Source: Mycobacteriales bacterium
GTDB taxonomy: Bacteria; Actinomycetota; Actinomycetes; Mycobacteriales; SCTD01
NCBI GenBank assembly: GCA_030447385.1
Contig: JAUJOY010000002.1
Span: forward strand, 237,833 to 301,832
Direction: 5' to 3'
Length of the DNA stretch: 64,000 nucleotides
The translations under genes and the position numbers were made by a program. The notes beneath the pieces were generated by a model, which searched no databases, had not been told where the DNA came from, and saw only the letters and a program-made list of their open reading frames with translations. Below are positions 24,899-33,566 of the stretch, in pieces (within the stretch, counting starts at the first letter, position 1; each line of letters begins with the position of its first letter).

Positions 24899-26289
24899 CG
24901 CCGCCCGATCTCCATCCGGAACGCACTCGGGTCGACCTTCACGTTGTTCGCGGCGAGTTGATCGAGGAACTTCGGCCTCAGCCCCATGGACCGGAGCTGC
25001 CCCAAGGCGCGGTTGTCCTCGTCGAAGCCTTCCGAGTGATCGAAGACGAACAGGTCCTGCAGGGTGATGATGTCGCCCTCCATGCCAACGACCTCGGTGA
25101 TGTGGGTGATCCGGCGGCTCCCGTCCTTGAGACGGCTCAGGTGCACGATCAGGTCCAACGCGCTTGCGACCTGCTCGCGGATGGCGCGGATCGGTAACTC
25201 GATGCCGGCCATGAGGACCATGGTCTCGACACGCGCGAGCGCGTCCCGCGGGCTGTTGGCGTGGACCGTGCAGATCGAGCCGTCGTGGCCGGTGTTCATC
25301 GCTTGCAGCATGTCGAGGGCAGCGGCATCTCGGATCTCTCCTACGACGATGCGGTCGGGGCGCATGCGCAGCGAGTTGCGGACCAGGTCGCGGATGGTGA
25401 CCTCGCCGCGACCCTCGATGTTGCGCGGCCTTGTCTCGAGCCGCAGGACGTGTTCCTGGTGAAGCTGAAGCTCGGCAGAGTCCTCGATCGTGACGATTCG
25501 CTCTTCCGCGGGAATGAAGGAGGACAAGACGTTGAGCGTCGTCGTCTTGCCGGTGCCGGTGCCGCCCGAGACGAGCACGTTGAGCCGGCCCGCAACGCAC
25601 GAGTAGAGGAAGTCAGCGACCTGCCTGGTCACCGTGCCGAAGCTGATCAGGTCCTCGATCTGGTAGGGATCAGTTGCGAACTTGCGAATCGTCAGCAGTG
25701 AACCGTCCAGCGCCAGCGGGGGGACGACCGCGTTGACTCGACTGCCGTCCGGCAGCCGTGCGTCCACCATGGGACTAGCCTCATCAACCCGCCGCCCAAC
25801 CCTGGCCACGATCTTCTCGATCGTGCGGCGCAGGTGTGCCTCATCGGTGAAGCCGGCATCCACAGGCGTGATACGTCCAGCCCGCTCGATGTAGATCGAG
25901 TGTGGCCCGTTGACCATCACCTCGGTGACCTCGGCGTCACGCAGGAAGGGCTCAAGCGGTCCGTAGCCAAGGATGTCGTCTGCGATGTCCTGTGAGATGC
26001 GCGTCCGATCGGAGACCGTGAGGGGCGTCTCCTCCCGCGACAGAACCTCCTGCAACGTGCTGCGCACCTTGGTCTCGAGCTCTGACTGCGTCATGCGGGC
26101 GTCGTAGAGCTTGGGCCCCAGTGCCTCGAGCAGCGAGGCGTGCACCGTCCGCTTCAGCTCGGCGAACGGATCGGTCGTCCTGCGCTTCTGCCTGGCGGGT
26201 GCTGCGCCGCTGAGACTCTCCGCCGCATCCTGCGTCGTTGAGTCGACGCGCTCACGCTTAGCCCTGGCTAGCCGATCCGCAAGGGTCAT
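24895..26289 (-). CDS. tadA: Tad pilus assembly ATPase TadA/CpaF
   Basis: A 464-aa secretion ATPase that powers pilus assembly. The N-terminal domain ends at about residue 210. Walker A is [11 protein letters not shown], the Asp box is [10 protein letters not shown], Walker B is [12 protein letters not shown] and the His box is [13 protein letters not shown], all in the usual CpaF order. It is linked by four-base overlaps both to tadZ upstream and to the VWA-tadB gene downstream. Family assignment is firm; no catalytic residue is missing. Confidence 0.96.
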   Translation of the reverse strand: MTLADRLARAKRERVDSTTQDAAESLSGAAPARQKRRTTDPFAELKRTVHASLLEALGPKLYDARMTQSELETKVRSTLQEVLSREETPLTVSDRTRISQDIADDILGYGPLEPFLRDAEVTEVMVNGPHSIYIERAGRITPVDAGFTDEAHLRRTIEKIVARVGRRVDEASPMVDARLPDGSRVNAVVPPLALDGSLLTIRKFATDPYQIEDLISFGTVTRQVADFLYSCVAGRLNVLVSGGTGTGKTTTLNVLSSFIPAEERIVTIEDSAELQLHQEHVLRLETRPRNIEGRGEVTIRDLVRNSLRMRPDRIVVGEIRDAAALDMLQAMNTGHDGSICTVHANSPRDALARVETMVLMAGIELPIRAIREQVASALDLIVHLSRLKDGSRRITHITEVVGMEGDIITLQDLFVFDHSEGFDEDNRALGQLRSMGLRPKFLDQLAANNVKVDPSAFRMEIGRR

Positions 26290-27491
26290 ATCTGCTTGGC
26301 CTTCCTGCGCAGGAGCCCGCGACGATCGGTGCGGAGCGAGGCCGGAATGGCAGCATGGCCAGCCCCTGCCGCGGGCAGGACGTGCTGCTCGGCGAACAGC
26401 CGGATGGCCTGGCTGACGGGATGCTGCGGCTCGTCCAGCGCGATGGGGACGCCGCGGTTGATGCTCGCAGGCACGGCTCTGGACGAGGGGATCTGGGCGG
26501 CGATGGTCAGGTGCAATGACTTGGCGACCTCGTTGATGTCGAGCCCGACCTTGGAGTCGGCTCGATTCAGGACGACGCGCCAGCGCTCTCTCGGGTAGTT
26601 GAGAAGCTCCAGTGTCTCCAGCGAGAGCTTGAGGTTCTTCACCGCCGGGATGTCCAGGGTGGCAAGCAAGGCCACCACGTCGCTGATGTCGAAGGCGGCC
26701 AGCACGTGGTCGGTGAAGGCCGGCGGCGTGTCGATCACGACGAAGTCGAATTGGTTGCGGAGGATGGTGAGGAGGTCCGTGACGAGGGAGGCCGGGATGT
26801 GTTCCGCCTGTCCGGGCTCCAGGGGGGCCGACAAGGCGAACAGACCGGGCGAGTGCTGGGTCAGCAGAGCTTGCAGGCCGCTCACGTCCAGCGTATCCGC
26901 CAAGGGCACAGCGTCAGAGATCGTGTGCGCCGGGAAGAGCTGTAGCGCGATGGAGACGTCACCGAAGGCCAAGTCCAGGTCGACGATGCACACCTGGCGC
27001 TTCCCCCCGTCGGCAAGCGTTGCCGCAAGGTTGGTCGACAGCGTCGTCTTGCCCGCCCCGCCCTTGGCCGAGAAGACCGTGATGACTCTCCCCCGACGGG
27101 TCTCCTCCTCACGGAGGTCCTCGTCGCTGTACTGCCTCATGCGGCCGGCCAGTTCGCGGGCCCGACGTACCGCGTGGCTCACGGCGGCCAGGTCACGGTC
27201 GCCGACAACGTCCCGGACGCCGCATCGCAGCGCTTCGGCAAGGAGGGTGCTGTCCACGCGCTGCCGCACCAGGACGACGCCGATGTGTGGCTTGGCAACC
27301 CGCAGCGATTCGGCGAGGGCGAGCGCGGCTTCCATGTCTATCGATGGGGCCACGACGATGACGGACTCCGCTGGATGACTGGCCAGGTGGCCACCGACAT
27401 CCTGAAGCGAGTCCAGGATGTCGGTGTCCGGGCCAATCGCTGTTCGCAGCGTCTCAGCCGCGAAACGGTCGAGGCTGACGATGACGGTCAC
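26286..27491 (-). CDS. TadZ/CpaE-like pilus localisation ATPase
   Basis: A 401-aa protein with an N-terminal receiver-like domain (about residues 1-125) that lacks a clear phospho-acceptor set. A ParA/MinD-type ATPase follows: the deviant Walker A SAKGGAGKTT, VCIVDLDLAFGDVS, and VIDTPPAFTD. CpaE/TadZ proteins place the pilus machinery in the cell, which fits its position between cpaB and tadA. Its stop overlaps the tadA start by four bases. Confidence 0.92.
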   Translation of the reverse strand: MTVIVSLDRFAAETLRTAIGPDTDILDSLQDVGGHLASHPAESVIVVAPSIDMEAALALAESLRVAKPHIGVVLVRQRVDSTLLAEALRCGVRDVVGDRDLAAVSHAVRRARELAGRMRQYSDEDLREEETRRGRVITVFSAKGGAGKTTLSTNLAATLADGGKRQVCIVDLDLAFGDVSIALQLFPAHTISDAVPLADTLDVSGLQALLTQHSPGLFALSAPLEPGQAEHIPASLVTDLLTILRNQFDFVVIDTPPAFTDHVLAAFDISDVVALLATLDIPAVKNLKLSLETLELLNYPRERWRVVLNRADSKVGLDINEVAKSLHLTIAAQIPSSRAVPASINRGVPIALDEPQHPVSQAIRLFAEQHVLPAAGAGHAAIPASLRTDRRGLLRRKAKQI

Positions 27492-27502
27492 GATTCTCCG
27501 AT

Positions 27503-28234
27503 CTAGGCGAAGAGGTCGCGGGCGGTGACACCGGCGTCGGGAGCGACTTGGGACGCGCCGTTGAGCAGCCCGAGGTAGAGGGTGCTCCTCGTCGAGGCGA
27601 AGATGAGCCTCTCCGCGTCTGTCTGGTTCAGAGCCAAGGTAATCAACGCCTTGGGCAACGGCTCGACATTGGCCATCGCAGGGTCCTTGGGAGGAGTCAA
27701 GGTCGTTGGGCCTGCTGCCAGAACGCTCGCCCGCGGTATCAGCACCCGCGTTGCGTCCGGAGCGCCTCCGATCGCGCCGGAGACGAAGACCACCACGTCA
27801 CTTCCTGGCACGACGAAACCCGCGACCCGCTGCTGTGGGACAGCGAATTCCACACTCACAGCCATCTGGCCCGGCTGCAGTGCCAGACTGCTGCCCGCAG
27901 AGGGCGTCCCTGCCGTGCTGAACATCGCTCCCAGGATCTGCTGGCCAACGAGGATGGGTGACACGGCCACCGCATCGGCCAGCGCATCCACGCTGGAAAG
28001 TGCCCCAGGTGTCACGGCTCCGGCCGGGAACTCCTTCGCCTCGAAAGAGCCGGCGTTGGCTGCATCCCGGACCCGTGTCCCTGCCGCGATCGGCAGCTTT
28101 GCCACGAGGACGCTGACCGGCGCCTGCGCTTCGATGGCGCGATCGTCCGCAGACTTGACGTAGAGGAAGACCAGCGTCGTGCCCAGCCCTGCGATGATGA
28201 CGGCTGCCATCAACAGCGCGATACGGCGATTCAC
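27503..28234 (-). CDS. cpaB: CpaB/RcpC-like pilus assembly protein
   Basis: A 243-aa protein with one N-terminal membrane helix (IALLMAAVIIAGLGTTLVFLYV) and a SAF domain beginning at VLVAKLPIAAGTRV. An RcpC-type beta region follows with VPGSDVVVFV. It belongs to the CpaB family, which sits at the envelope in Tad systems. The start is GTG 28234; its first bases overlap the stop of a 48-aa upstream ORF (GTGA). It is followed after 11 bases by the TadZ-like gene. Confidence 0.9.
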   Translation of the reverse strand: MNRRIALLMAAVIIAGLGTTLVFLYVKSADDRAIEAQAPVSVLVAKLPIAAGTRVRDAANAGSFEAKEFPAGAVTPGALSSVDALADAVAVSPILVGQQILGAMFSTAGTPSAGSSLALQPGQMAVSVEFAVPQQRVAGFVVPGSDVVVFVSGAIGGAPDATRVLIPRASVLAAGPTTLTPPKDPAMANVEPLPKALITLALNQTDAERLIFASTRSTLYLGLLNGASQVAPDAGVTARDLFA

Positions 28235-28377
28235 ACTGCGTCCTGTTCATCTCGCGCAGGTTGCACCGCAGGAGGACGTTGCGCCTTCCGGTCGGCGGCG
28301 GTAGCTCTCGCCGGCGCGGTGCTGCTGATCTGTTGAGGGGCCACCGGGGGCTTTCTCCTGTCTTCGTTCCGGCTCAT
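28231..28377 (-). CDS. 48-aa basic ORF coupled to cpaB, not in the ORF track
   Basis: An ATG at 28377 opens a 48-codon frame (MSRNEDRRKPPVAPQQ..., ending ARDEQDAV) whose TGA overlaps the GTG of cpaB by four bases, the same coupling used elsewhere in this operon. The peptide is rich in Pro, Ala, Arg and Gln, has no hydrophobic segment, and is likely disordered. No recognised family. A CATAAT hexamer five bases before the ATG would give a leaderless start. It could be a leader that tunes cpaB translation rather than a functional protein. Confidence 0.5.
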   Translation of the reverse strand: MSRNEDRRKPPVAPQQISSTAPARATAADRKAQRPPAVQPARDEQDAV

Positions 28378-28382
28378 ACTCG

Positions 28383-28388
28383 ATTATG
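28383..28388 (-). promoter_or_regulatory. Candidate -10 element of the tad operon
   Basis: CATAAT lies five bases before the ATG of the small ORF ahead of cpaB, the spacing expected for a leaderless actinobacterial transcript. No good -35 hexamer is seen, so this is tentative. Confidence 0.35.
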
Positions 28389-28573
28389 GTTCTTCTGGTT
28401 CCGTGTCGCTGTCGCCCGAAGGACAGACACGGCCTCTACAGCACGCGTCATCTGCCTCCTGACCCACCTGTGACCCCCTGACGTGCGGCTCATGCGTTCG
28501 CGGCTCACGGCGTGCTAGTGAGCCTACGCATGGTCACCATGTCGGAAGGGCTGAATGCTCATGGTCACCCCGG

Positions 28574-30091
28574 TCAACCAGAGGCTACGGTCGTGACGAC
28601 CGAGGCTCGCTGGGAGGGCTGAGCCCACAGTGACCAGGCGGCTACGATGCGTCGTGCCGCTAGCAGGAGGGCGGGGATGCTGAGAAGCCACGGGAGCCAC
28701 CAGACGCCCAGTTGAGCCGTTCCGGACAGCACCAGGCCGAGGAGAGTTGTGCCGAGAGCTAGCCGGAGCGAGTAGACCGCCATGGCGCCGGGGGGCGCCG
28801 GGGTGTCTCGCGGCCCACGCAGCTCCGCCTTGTGGGGCCGCGTCGTGGAGTAGCGCAGGCAGGTGCCGACCACGGCTGCGATCGTCGCGACCACCGCACA
28901 CAGCAGTGCGCTCAGCTCGGCTGCGGTGGGCGGGCGGTCGACGCGCAGGACAGCCGCGACGACAGCCAGGAGTACGCACCCCAGGCAGGCCTCGGCGAGC
29001 ACCTGCGTCTTGGCCCTGATGGCCAGCCTCGGATCGTGCGGGAGAGAAGCCAGCCAGACGGCGCCTGTGCCGTCCAGGCAGAACGCGTTGACCCCGAAGA
29101 GCAGCCCGGCGCCCGCCGCGACCAGGCCAGGCAGAATCACGAGCGTCGCCCAGTCGATCCCGAGCAAGGCTGAGATGCCGCCGGGGAGAAGCCCGAGGAC
29201 GAGGATCCCTCGACGCAGCGAGGAGGATCGCCAGATGCTGGCCCGGTCAACTGTGGTGAGTGAGCACTTCGAGTCGAGCCGGCGAGGTACGGGCCTCGAC
29301 TCGCGGAACACGCCGGCGTCGCCGGGGCGGCGCAGCGCCCAGGCGCAGGTGCGCCACCCAAGCGCCAGGCACGCACTGGCCAGTGCGAGCAGAAGCAGCA
29401 GGGTGGGCAGCTCTCCCGCGGCCTCGCCCGTCCCCGCCCTCACGATGGACAGGACGATCTCAGTGGTAGGGCTTGCGTCCAGGATGTCGGTGGCTCCGAT
29501 GAGCCGCACTGCCAGCAGGCCCCCTGCCGCGAGGACGGCCACCAGACCCCACACCAGGAGGCGGCCCAACCTGTTGCGGCGCAGGCCGATGGCGAACCAC
29601 GTGATCAGCTGGCCTGCGGCGGAGACGGCGAGCACGTAGGCCGCCAGCAGCGCAGCTGCCGCCAGGGAGCTCGCGGCCAACGGCAGCACCAGGAAGGCGG
29701 ACGCGCAGACGGCCAGCAGCTGGGTCACCCAGGCCAGGTTCAGAGGAAGGACGGCGAGGCCGGAGAGGAACTGGGTGCTCGCGCGTACCGGGTATGCCAC
29801 CAGCTGCTCGGGCGGGTAGAGGTCCTGCCCGCCGCCGGACGCGAGAGGTGACAGGAGCGAGAGCACCGCGAACGCCAGGAAGACGGTCGGCGTCACCAGG
29901 CTCAGCTCGAACGCCCGGTCCTCGTTGATGAACTGTCCAGCCGACGCCGAACCGACCAGAGCCAGCGGCACCAGCAGCGCCAGGACCAGGAACCCGATCT
30001 TGCCGCCGCGAGAGCGCACCATCGTGACCCGCAGGGCGATCAGCGCGCGCAGCTGCGCCGACGCTGACGTCGAGCCGGCGGGGGAGGCCAC
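28574..30091 (-). CDS. Orphan ABC transporter permease, paralogue of 1855-3351
   Basis: A 505-aa polytopic membrane protein related over its length to the permease at 1855-3351 (shared SAQLRAL, PLASGGGQDLYPPEQLVAYPVR, WASLRR-type core, GLVAAGAGLLFGVNAFCLDG, AELRGPRDTPAPPGAMA). I start it at GTG 30091 (VASPAGS); the track ORF extends to 30517 over the acyl-CoA ligase gene in a shadow frame. No ATPase gene adjoins it. It may share the ATPase of the other locus, which is itself disrupted, or one encoded elsewhere. Substrate unknown. Confidence 0.78.
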   Translation of the reverse strand: MASPAGSTSASAQLRALIALRVTMVRSRGGKIGFLVLALLVPLALVGSASAGQFINEDRAFELSLVTPTVFLAFAVLSLLSPLASGGGQDLYPPEQLVAYPVRASTQFLSGLAVLPLNLAWVTQLLAVCASAFLVLPLAASSLAAAALLAAYVLAVSAAGQLITWFAIGLRRNRLGRLLVWGLVAVLAAGGLLAVRLIGATDILDASPTTEIVLSIVRAGTGEAAGELPTLLLLLALASACLALGWRTCAWALRRPGDAGVFRESRPVPRRLDSKCSLTTVDRASIWRSSSLRRGILVLGLLPGGISALLGIDWATLVILPGLVAAGAGLLFGVNAFCLDGTGAVWLASLPHDPRLAIRAKTQVLAEACLGCVLLAVVAAVLRVDRPPTAAELSALLCAVVATIAAVVGTCLRYSTTRPHKAELRGPRDTPAPPGAMAVYSLRLALGTTLLGLVLSGTAQLGVWWLPWLLSIPALLLAARRIVAAWSLWAQPSQRASVVTTVASG

Positions 30092-30183
30092 GCGGGAAGT
30101 CTGCAACCTCGGAGGCAGCGGCGGTAGAGGTGCGGCAGAGGGCCGCGATCCGCTCGCCGGTGGAAGGCCGTCCCGCCTGCCGG

Positions 30184-31977
30184 CTACTCTCTCGCGCCCG
30201 CGTACAGCTTCTCGACCTCGGCCCCGTACTGCTTCATCACGACCGACCGCTTGAGCTTGAGCGACGGGGTCATCTGCCCGCCCTCCTCGGTCCAGTCCTC
30301 GGTGAGGATCGTGAACTTGCGGATCGCCTCGGCCTTGGACACCGCCTTGTTGGCCTCGTCCACCGCTCGCTGGATCTCCGCGCGTACGTCCTCGTCGTCG
30401 GCCAGAGCCGCCATGTCCGCGCTCTTGCCCTTGGCACTCGCCCAGGCCGGCACGGCCTCCGGGTCGAGGGTGACCAGGCAGGCGATGTAGGGCTTCTGGT
30501 CGCCGACGACCATGCACTGGCTGACCAGCGGGTGCGCGCGCAGGCGGTCCTCGAGCACGGCGGGCGCGACGTTCTTGCCGCCCGCGGTCACGAGGATCTC
30601 CTTCTTGCGCCCGGTGATCGTCAGGTAGCCCTTGTCGTCGAGCTCACCGATGTCCCCGGTGTGGAACCACCCGTCGGCCAGGACCTCGCCGGTTGCCGTG
30701 GCGTTGTGCCAGTAGCCCCGGAAGACGCTCTCGCCGGCCATGAGGATCTCGCCGTCCTCGGCGATGCGGACCGTGACGCCGGGGGAGGGGCGGCCGACGG
30801 AGCCGATCAGCAGGTTGGCGGGGGTGTTGACGCTGCCGGCCGCGGTGGTCTCGGTCAGGCCCCAGCCCTCGAGGATCGTGATGCCGATGCCGCGGTAGAA
30901 GTGGCCGAGGCGCGCGCCCAGCGGGGCGCCGCCCGAGACGGCCCAGGCCACCTTGCCGCCCATCGCGGCCCGCAGCTTGGAGTAGACGAGCTTGTCGAAC
31001 AGCTTGTGCTGCGCCTTGAGCGGCAGCGAGGCGCCGCCCTTGTCGAGCGCCTCGCTGTAGGTAATCGCGACGTGCTCGCTGCGGTCGAAGATCTTGCCCT
31101 TGCCGTCAGCGTGGGCCTTCTGCTTGGCGGTGTTGTAGACCTTCTCGAACACCCGCGGCACCGACAGGATGAACGTCGGCTGGAAGCTCGCGAAGTCCGG
31201 CAGCAGCGCCTTGATGTCGGCCGTGTGTCCCATCCGGGCGCCGCTCTCCACGCACGCGGTCTGGATGAGCCGGGCGAACACGTGCGCGAGCGGCAGGAAC
31301 AGCAGCGTCGAGCCGTTCGGATTGAACAGCTCCGGCAGGACCTCCTTGGCACTGCGCCCCGTGCCGACCAGGTTGCCGTGGGTGAGCTCGCAGCCCTTGG
31401 GCCGGCCGGTGGTGCCGGAGGTGTAGATGATCGTCGCGAGGCTGTCGGTGGTGAGGCCGGCCCGGCGCGCCTCCAGCTCGGACTCCGGGACGTCGCGCCC
31501 GGCGGCGGCGAGCTGCTCCAGCCCTCCGCCGTCGATCTGCCACACGCCGGTGACGCCGGACAGCTGCCCGCGCACCTCGTTGAACGTCGCCTGGTGGGAG
31601 GGCGACTCGAGCAGTACGCCCACCGCGCCCGAGTCGCTGAGGTTCCACTGCACCTGCTCGGCGGAGGACGTCTCGTAGATCGGCACGGTGACGGCGCCGG
31701 CCGTCCAGATGGCGTAGTCGCACAGCGTCCACTCGTACCGCGTCTTGCTCATCAGGCCGACCCGGTCGCCCGGCCCGACGCCGCTGGCGATCAGGCCGGC
31801 GGCGAGGGCGCGTACCTCGGTGTCGAACTCCTTCGCGGTCACCGGCACCCACCGGCTGTCGACCTTGCGGGTGAAGACGACGGCCTCGGGGGACGAGGCG
31901 GCCCGCTCGCGTACGGCGTCGGTCAGCGCCGCCGACGGGTCGACCTCGACGGCCTGGGGGGTGGAGTACTCCTGCAC
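30184..31977 (-). CDS. fadD: Long-chain fatty acid-CoA ligase (FadD15-like)
   Basis: A 597-aa AMP-forming acyl-CoA synthetase. The P-loop TSGTTGRPKG, the GWGLTETTA motif, WFHTGDIGELDDKGYL and the C-terminal GRKKEILVTAGGKNV are all present, with a catalytic-type Lys in PSLKLKR near the end. Length and motifs match the FACL/FadD15 group. In M. tuberculosis fadD15 (Rv2187) lies beside the same set of genes found to the right here. It activates fatty acids for lipid synthesis or degradation. ATG/GTG at 31977 gives MQEYSTPQAVEV. Confidence 0.94.
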   Translation of the reverse strand: MQEYSTPQAVEVDPSAALTDAVRERAASSPEAVVFTRKVDSRWVPVTAKEFDTEVRALAAGLIASGVGPGDRVGLMSKTRYEWTLCDYAIWTAGAVTVPIYETSSAEQVQWNLSDSGAVGVLLESPSHQATFNEVRGQLSGVTGVWQIDGGGLEQLAAAGRDVPESELEARRAGLTTDSLATIIYTSGTTGRPKGCELTHGNLVGTGRSAKEVLPELFNPNGSTLLFLPLAHVFARLIQTACVESGARMGHTADIKALLPDFASFQPTFILSVPRVFEKVYNTAKQKAHADGKGKIFDRSEHVAITYSEALDKGGASLPLKAQHKLFDKLVYSKLRAAMGGKVAWAVSGGAPLGARLGHFYRGIGITILEGWGLTETTAAGSVNTPANLLIGSVGRPSPGVTVRIAEDGEILMAGESVFRGYWHNATATGEVLADGWFHTGDIGELDDKGYLTITGRKKEILVTAGGKNVAPAVLEDRLRAHPLVSQCMVVGDQKPYIACLVTLDPEAVPAWASAKGKSADMAALADDEDVRAEIQRAVDEANKAVSKAEAIRKFTILTEDWTEEGGQMTPSLKLKRSVVMKQYGAEVEKLYAGARE

Positions 31978-32030
31978 CTGAGCTCCTCGGTCGTACGTGC
32001 CGGGCTGCAGGGAGGCTCGGCCCGGCTGCT

Positions 32031-32351
32031 GGTCAATTTAGCGCGCCGCCACAGGTTGGCGTCCTGGGGTGGCCGTTGCTGCTGGCGGTGGAGGTGCTCT
32101 CGCCGTCGACCCGTTCCAAGGACCTCCTGCTCAAGCGCGGCCTGAACGAGGACAGCGGCGTGGAGTCGTACTGGATCGTCGACCCGGACGAGGTGAGCGT
32201 GACCGTGCTGGAGCTGGTGGGGGACGGTACGCGGAGGCCGGGCACGCGGGGGGACGAGGTGCTGGGGCTGGACCGGCCGTTCCCGGTGCGGCTCTGCGCG
32301 CGGGCGGCTCTGGGTGGGGGGGTCTGCGGGGGCCGGTCGACGGGGGGCTGA
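32031..32351 (+). pseudogene. Uma2-family (DUF820) endonuclease C-terminal remnant
   Basis: The frame reads LLLAVEVLSPSTRSKDLLLKR...GVESYWIVDPDE, the conserved second half of Uma2 proteins including the EVLSPST and DPD blocks. The first half of the family (about 80 residues) is missing: upstream sequence belongs to the leader of the divergent fadD gene. The end is extended by a Gly-rich tail. I regard it as a truncated remnant. Confidence 0.65.
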
Positions 32352-32366
32352 CGGGGGGTCGTCCGG

Positions 32367-33059
32367 GTGCCGGCCGGAGCGCCCGATCCGGGGCGCCGGG
32401 TCAAGTCGTCGGGCCCGACTGCCGACAGCGCAAGCGTGGACCAGTGGGACGTGCTGACCCCGGCGGCTGACCTGCGCTGCCCCGCCTGCGCGGCCGCCGT
32501 ACGCCCTGACGCGCCCTGGTGCACGCTCTGCTACCACGACTTGCGCCCCCCGGAGCCGGTGGCCGTCGCGAGGCCGGCGGTCGTGGCGGGGCCGGACCTG
32601 GACTATCAGCCGTACGGCGGGGAGGTGCTCGATCCGCTCACCGCGCCTGCCGAGGCGCTGGGGCTGCCGGCCGGACGGGCTGGGACTGAGACTGGGGCTG
32701 GGGCTGGGGCTGGGGCTGGGGCCGGCGCTGCGGCTGGGGCTGGGGCTCGGGCCGGCGCTGGGGCTGGGGCTGAGGCTCGGGCCGGCGCTGGGGCTGGGGC
32801 TGAGGCCGGCCGCGGCCCGGCCGGGCGTTCCTGGCCGTGCACGGCGTGCGGGCGCGGCAACGCGTTCGACCTGTCGGCCTGTGCCGGCTGCGGCGCCGGG
32901 TTCCTTGCCGGCGTACGCGAGGGCGAGGCGCCGCTGCTCGAGCTGCCCCTCGTCGGGGACCTCACGGTCCTGAGCCGGGCGCAGCGGATCTGGCTGGCCG
33001 CGGGCGTCGTCCTGGCCTTCATCGCCATGACGGTGGTGCTCATCCTGATCTCGAACTGA
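32367..33059 (+). CDS. Zinc-ribbon protein with Gly/Ala repeat and C-terminal membrane helix
   Basis: A protein of up to 230 aa with two zinc-ribbon pairs: CPAC...CTLC in the first half and CTAC...CAGC in the second. Between them is a (GA)n-type low-complexity stretch coded by hexamer repeats. The C terminus ends in one membrane helix (IWLAAGVVLAFIAMTVVLILI). The GTG at 32367 has a G-rich ribosome site; GTG 32436 (VDQWDVL) is also plausible. No function can be assigned; such proteins are common small membrane-anchored zinc-ribbon proteins in actinobacteria. Confidence 0.65.
   Translation: MPAGAPDPGRRVKSSGPTADSASVDQWDVLTPAADLRCPACAAAVRPDAPWCTLCYHDLRPPEPVAVARPAVVAGPDLDYQPYGGEVLDPLTAPAEALGLPAGRAGTETGAGAGAGAGAGAAAGAGARAGAGAGAEARAGAGAGAEAGRGPAGRSWPCTACGRGNAFDLSACAGCGAGFLAGVREGEAPLLELPLVGDLTVLSRAQRIWLAAGVVLAFIAMTVVLILISN
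32678..32812 (+). repeat. GGGGCT hexamer tandem repeat within a CDS
   Basis: Runs of GGGGCT with interspersed GCCGGC units, including a near-duplicate block of about 30 bases (GGCTCGGGCCGGCGCTGGGG twice). It codes for alternating Gly-Ala with occasional Glu/Arg. Repeat number is likely to vary between strains. Confidence 0.8.
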
Positions 33060-33091
33060 GATCGCGGCGAGGACGGGCGGGCCGGGGCACC

Positions 33092-33326
33092 GGTCGGTCG
33101 GGAACGCGGCTGTGGTTGGGAACGCGGCTCGGTCGGGCACGCGGCTCGGGTCGGGAACGCGGCTCGGGTCGGGAATGCGGCTGGGGTTGGCACGCGCCGC
33201 TCGGATCGGGAACGCGGCTGGGTCGGGAACGCGGCTCAGGTCGGGAACGCGGCTCGGGTTGGCACGCGCCGCTCGGGTCGGGCACGCGGCTCGGGTCGGG
33301 CACGCGGCTCGGGTCGGGCCAACGCA
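33092..33326. repeat. Degenerate 16-18-bp intergenic tandem repeat array
   Basis: About twelve copies of GGTCGGGAACGCGGCTC with variants (GGGCACGCGG, GGGAATGCGG, GGTTGGCACGCGCCGCTCG) fill the space between the zinc-ribbon gene and the HNH gene. Copies abut directly without unique spacers. Every frame through it is open because the unit lacks stops, which explains the long shadow ORFs in the track. Confidence 0.85.
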
Positions 33327-33498
33327 TCGCCAACCGCTGCCGTCCGTCGGCCGATCAGTCGTGGAGCTTGGCGGCCCTCCTCACGGGTGTTGGCTCGGCG
33401 GGCCGGGTCGTCCACAGATCTCCCTGTGGTCCTTGCGCCCGCTGGCTGTCTGTGCCGCCAAAGCCCTTCGGCACAGGCGGATTCGCGGTCGCCAGGGC

Positions 33499-33527
33499 TT
33501 GCGCAGCGGCGGGAACCGAGGTAGGAT
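33499..33527 (+). promoter_or_regulatory. Promoter of the DUF222/HNH gene
   Basis: TTGCGC (33499-33504) and TAGGAT (33522-33527) are separated by 17 bases and lie directly before the LexA box. The expected transcription start falls within the box, so repressor binding would block it. Confidence 0.6.
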
Positions 33528-33543
33528 TCGAACACAAGTTCGA
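33528..33543. promoter_or_regulatory. LexA operator (SOS box)
   Basis: TCGAACACAAGTTCGA is a perfect 6+6 dyad with a 4-base centre and matches the actinobacterial LexA consensus TCGAAC-N4-GTTCGA. It lies 24 bases before the GTG of the HNH gene and immediately after a -10 element. DNA-damage control of the gene follows from this. Confidence 0.85.
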
Positions 33544-33566
33544 GTCGCGCGTCGGGAGGTGGGGCA

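Noticed and set aside
22958-25600. 880-aa reading of tadB
   Set aside because: The extra N-terminal 230 residues are an out-of-frame reading of tadA; the ATG at 24898 overlaps the tadA stop as in other tad pairs.
30130-32145. 671-aa plus-strand ORF
   Set aside because: Antisense to the acyl-CoA ligase, which has full catalytic motifs; the ORF is a product of high GC.
33092-33326. CRISPR array
   Set aside because: Units abut without unique spacers, are degenerate and too short, and no cas gene is present.
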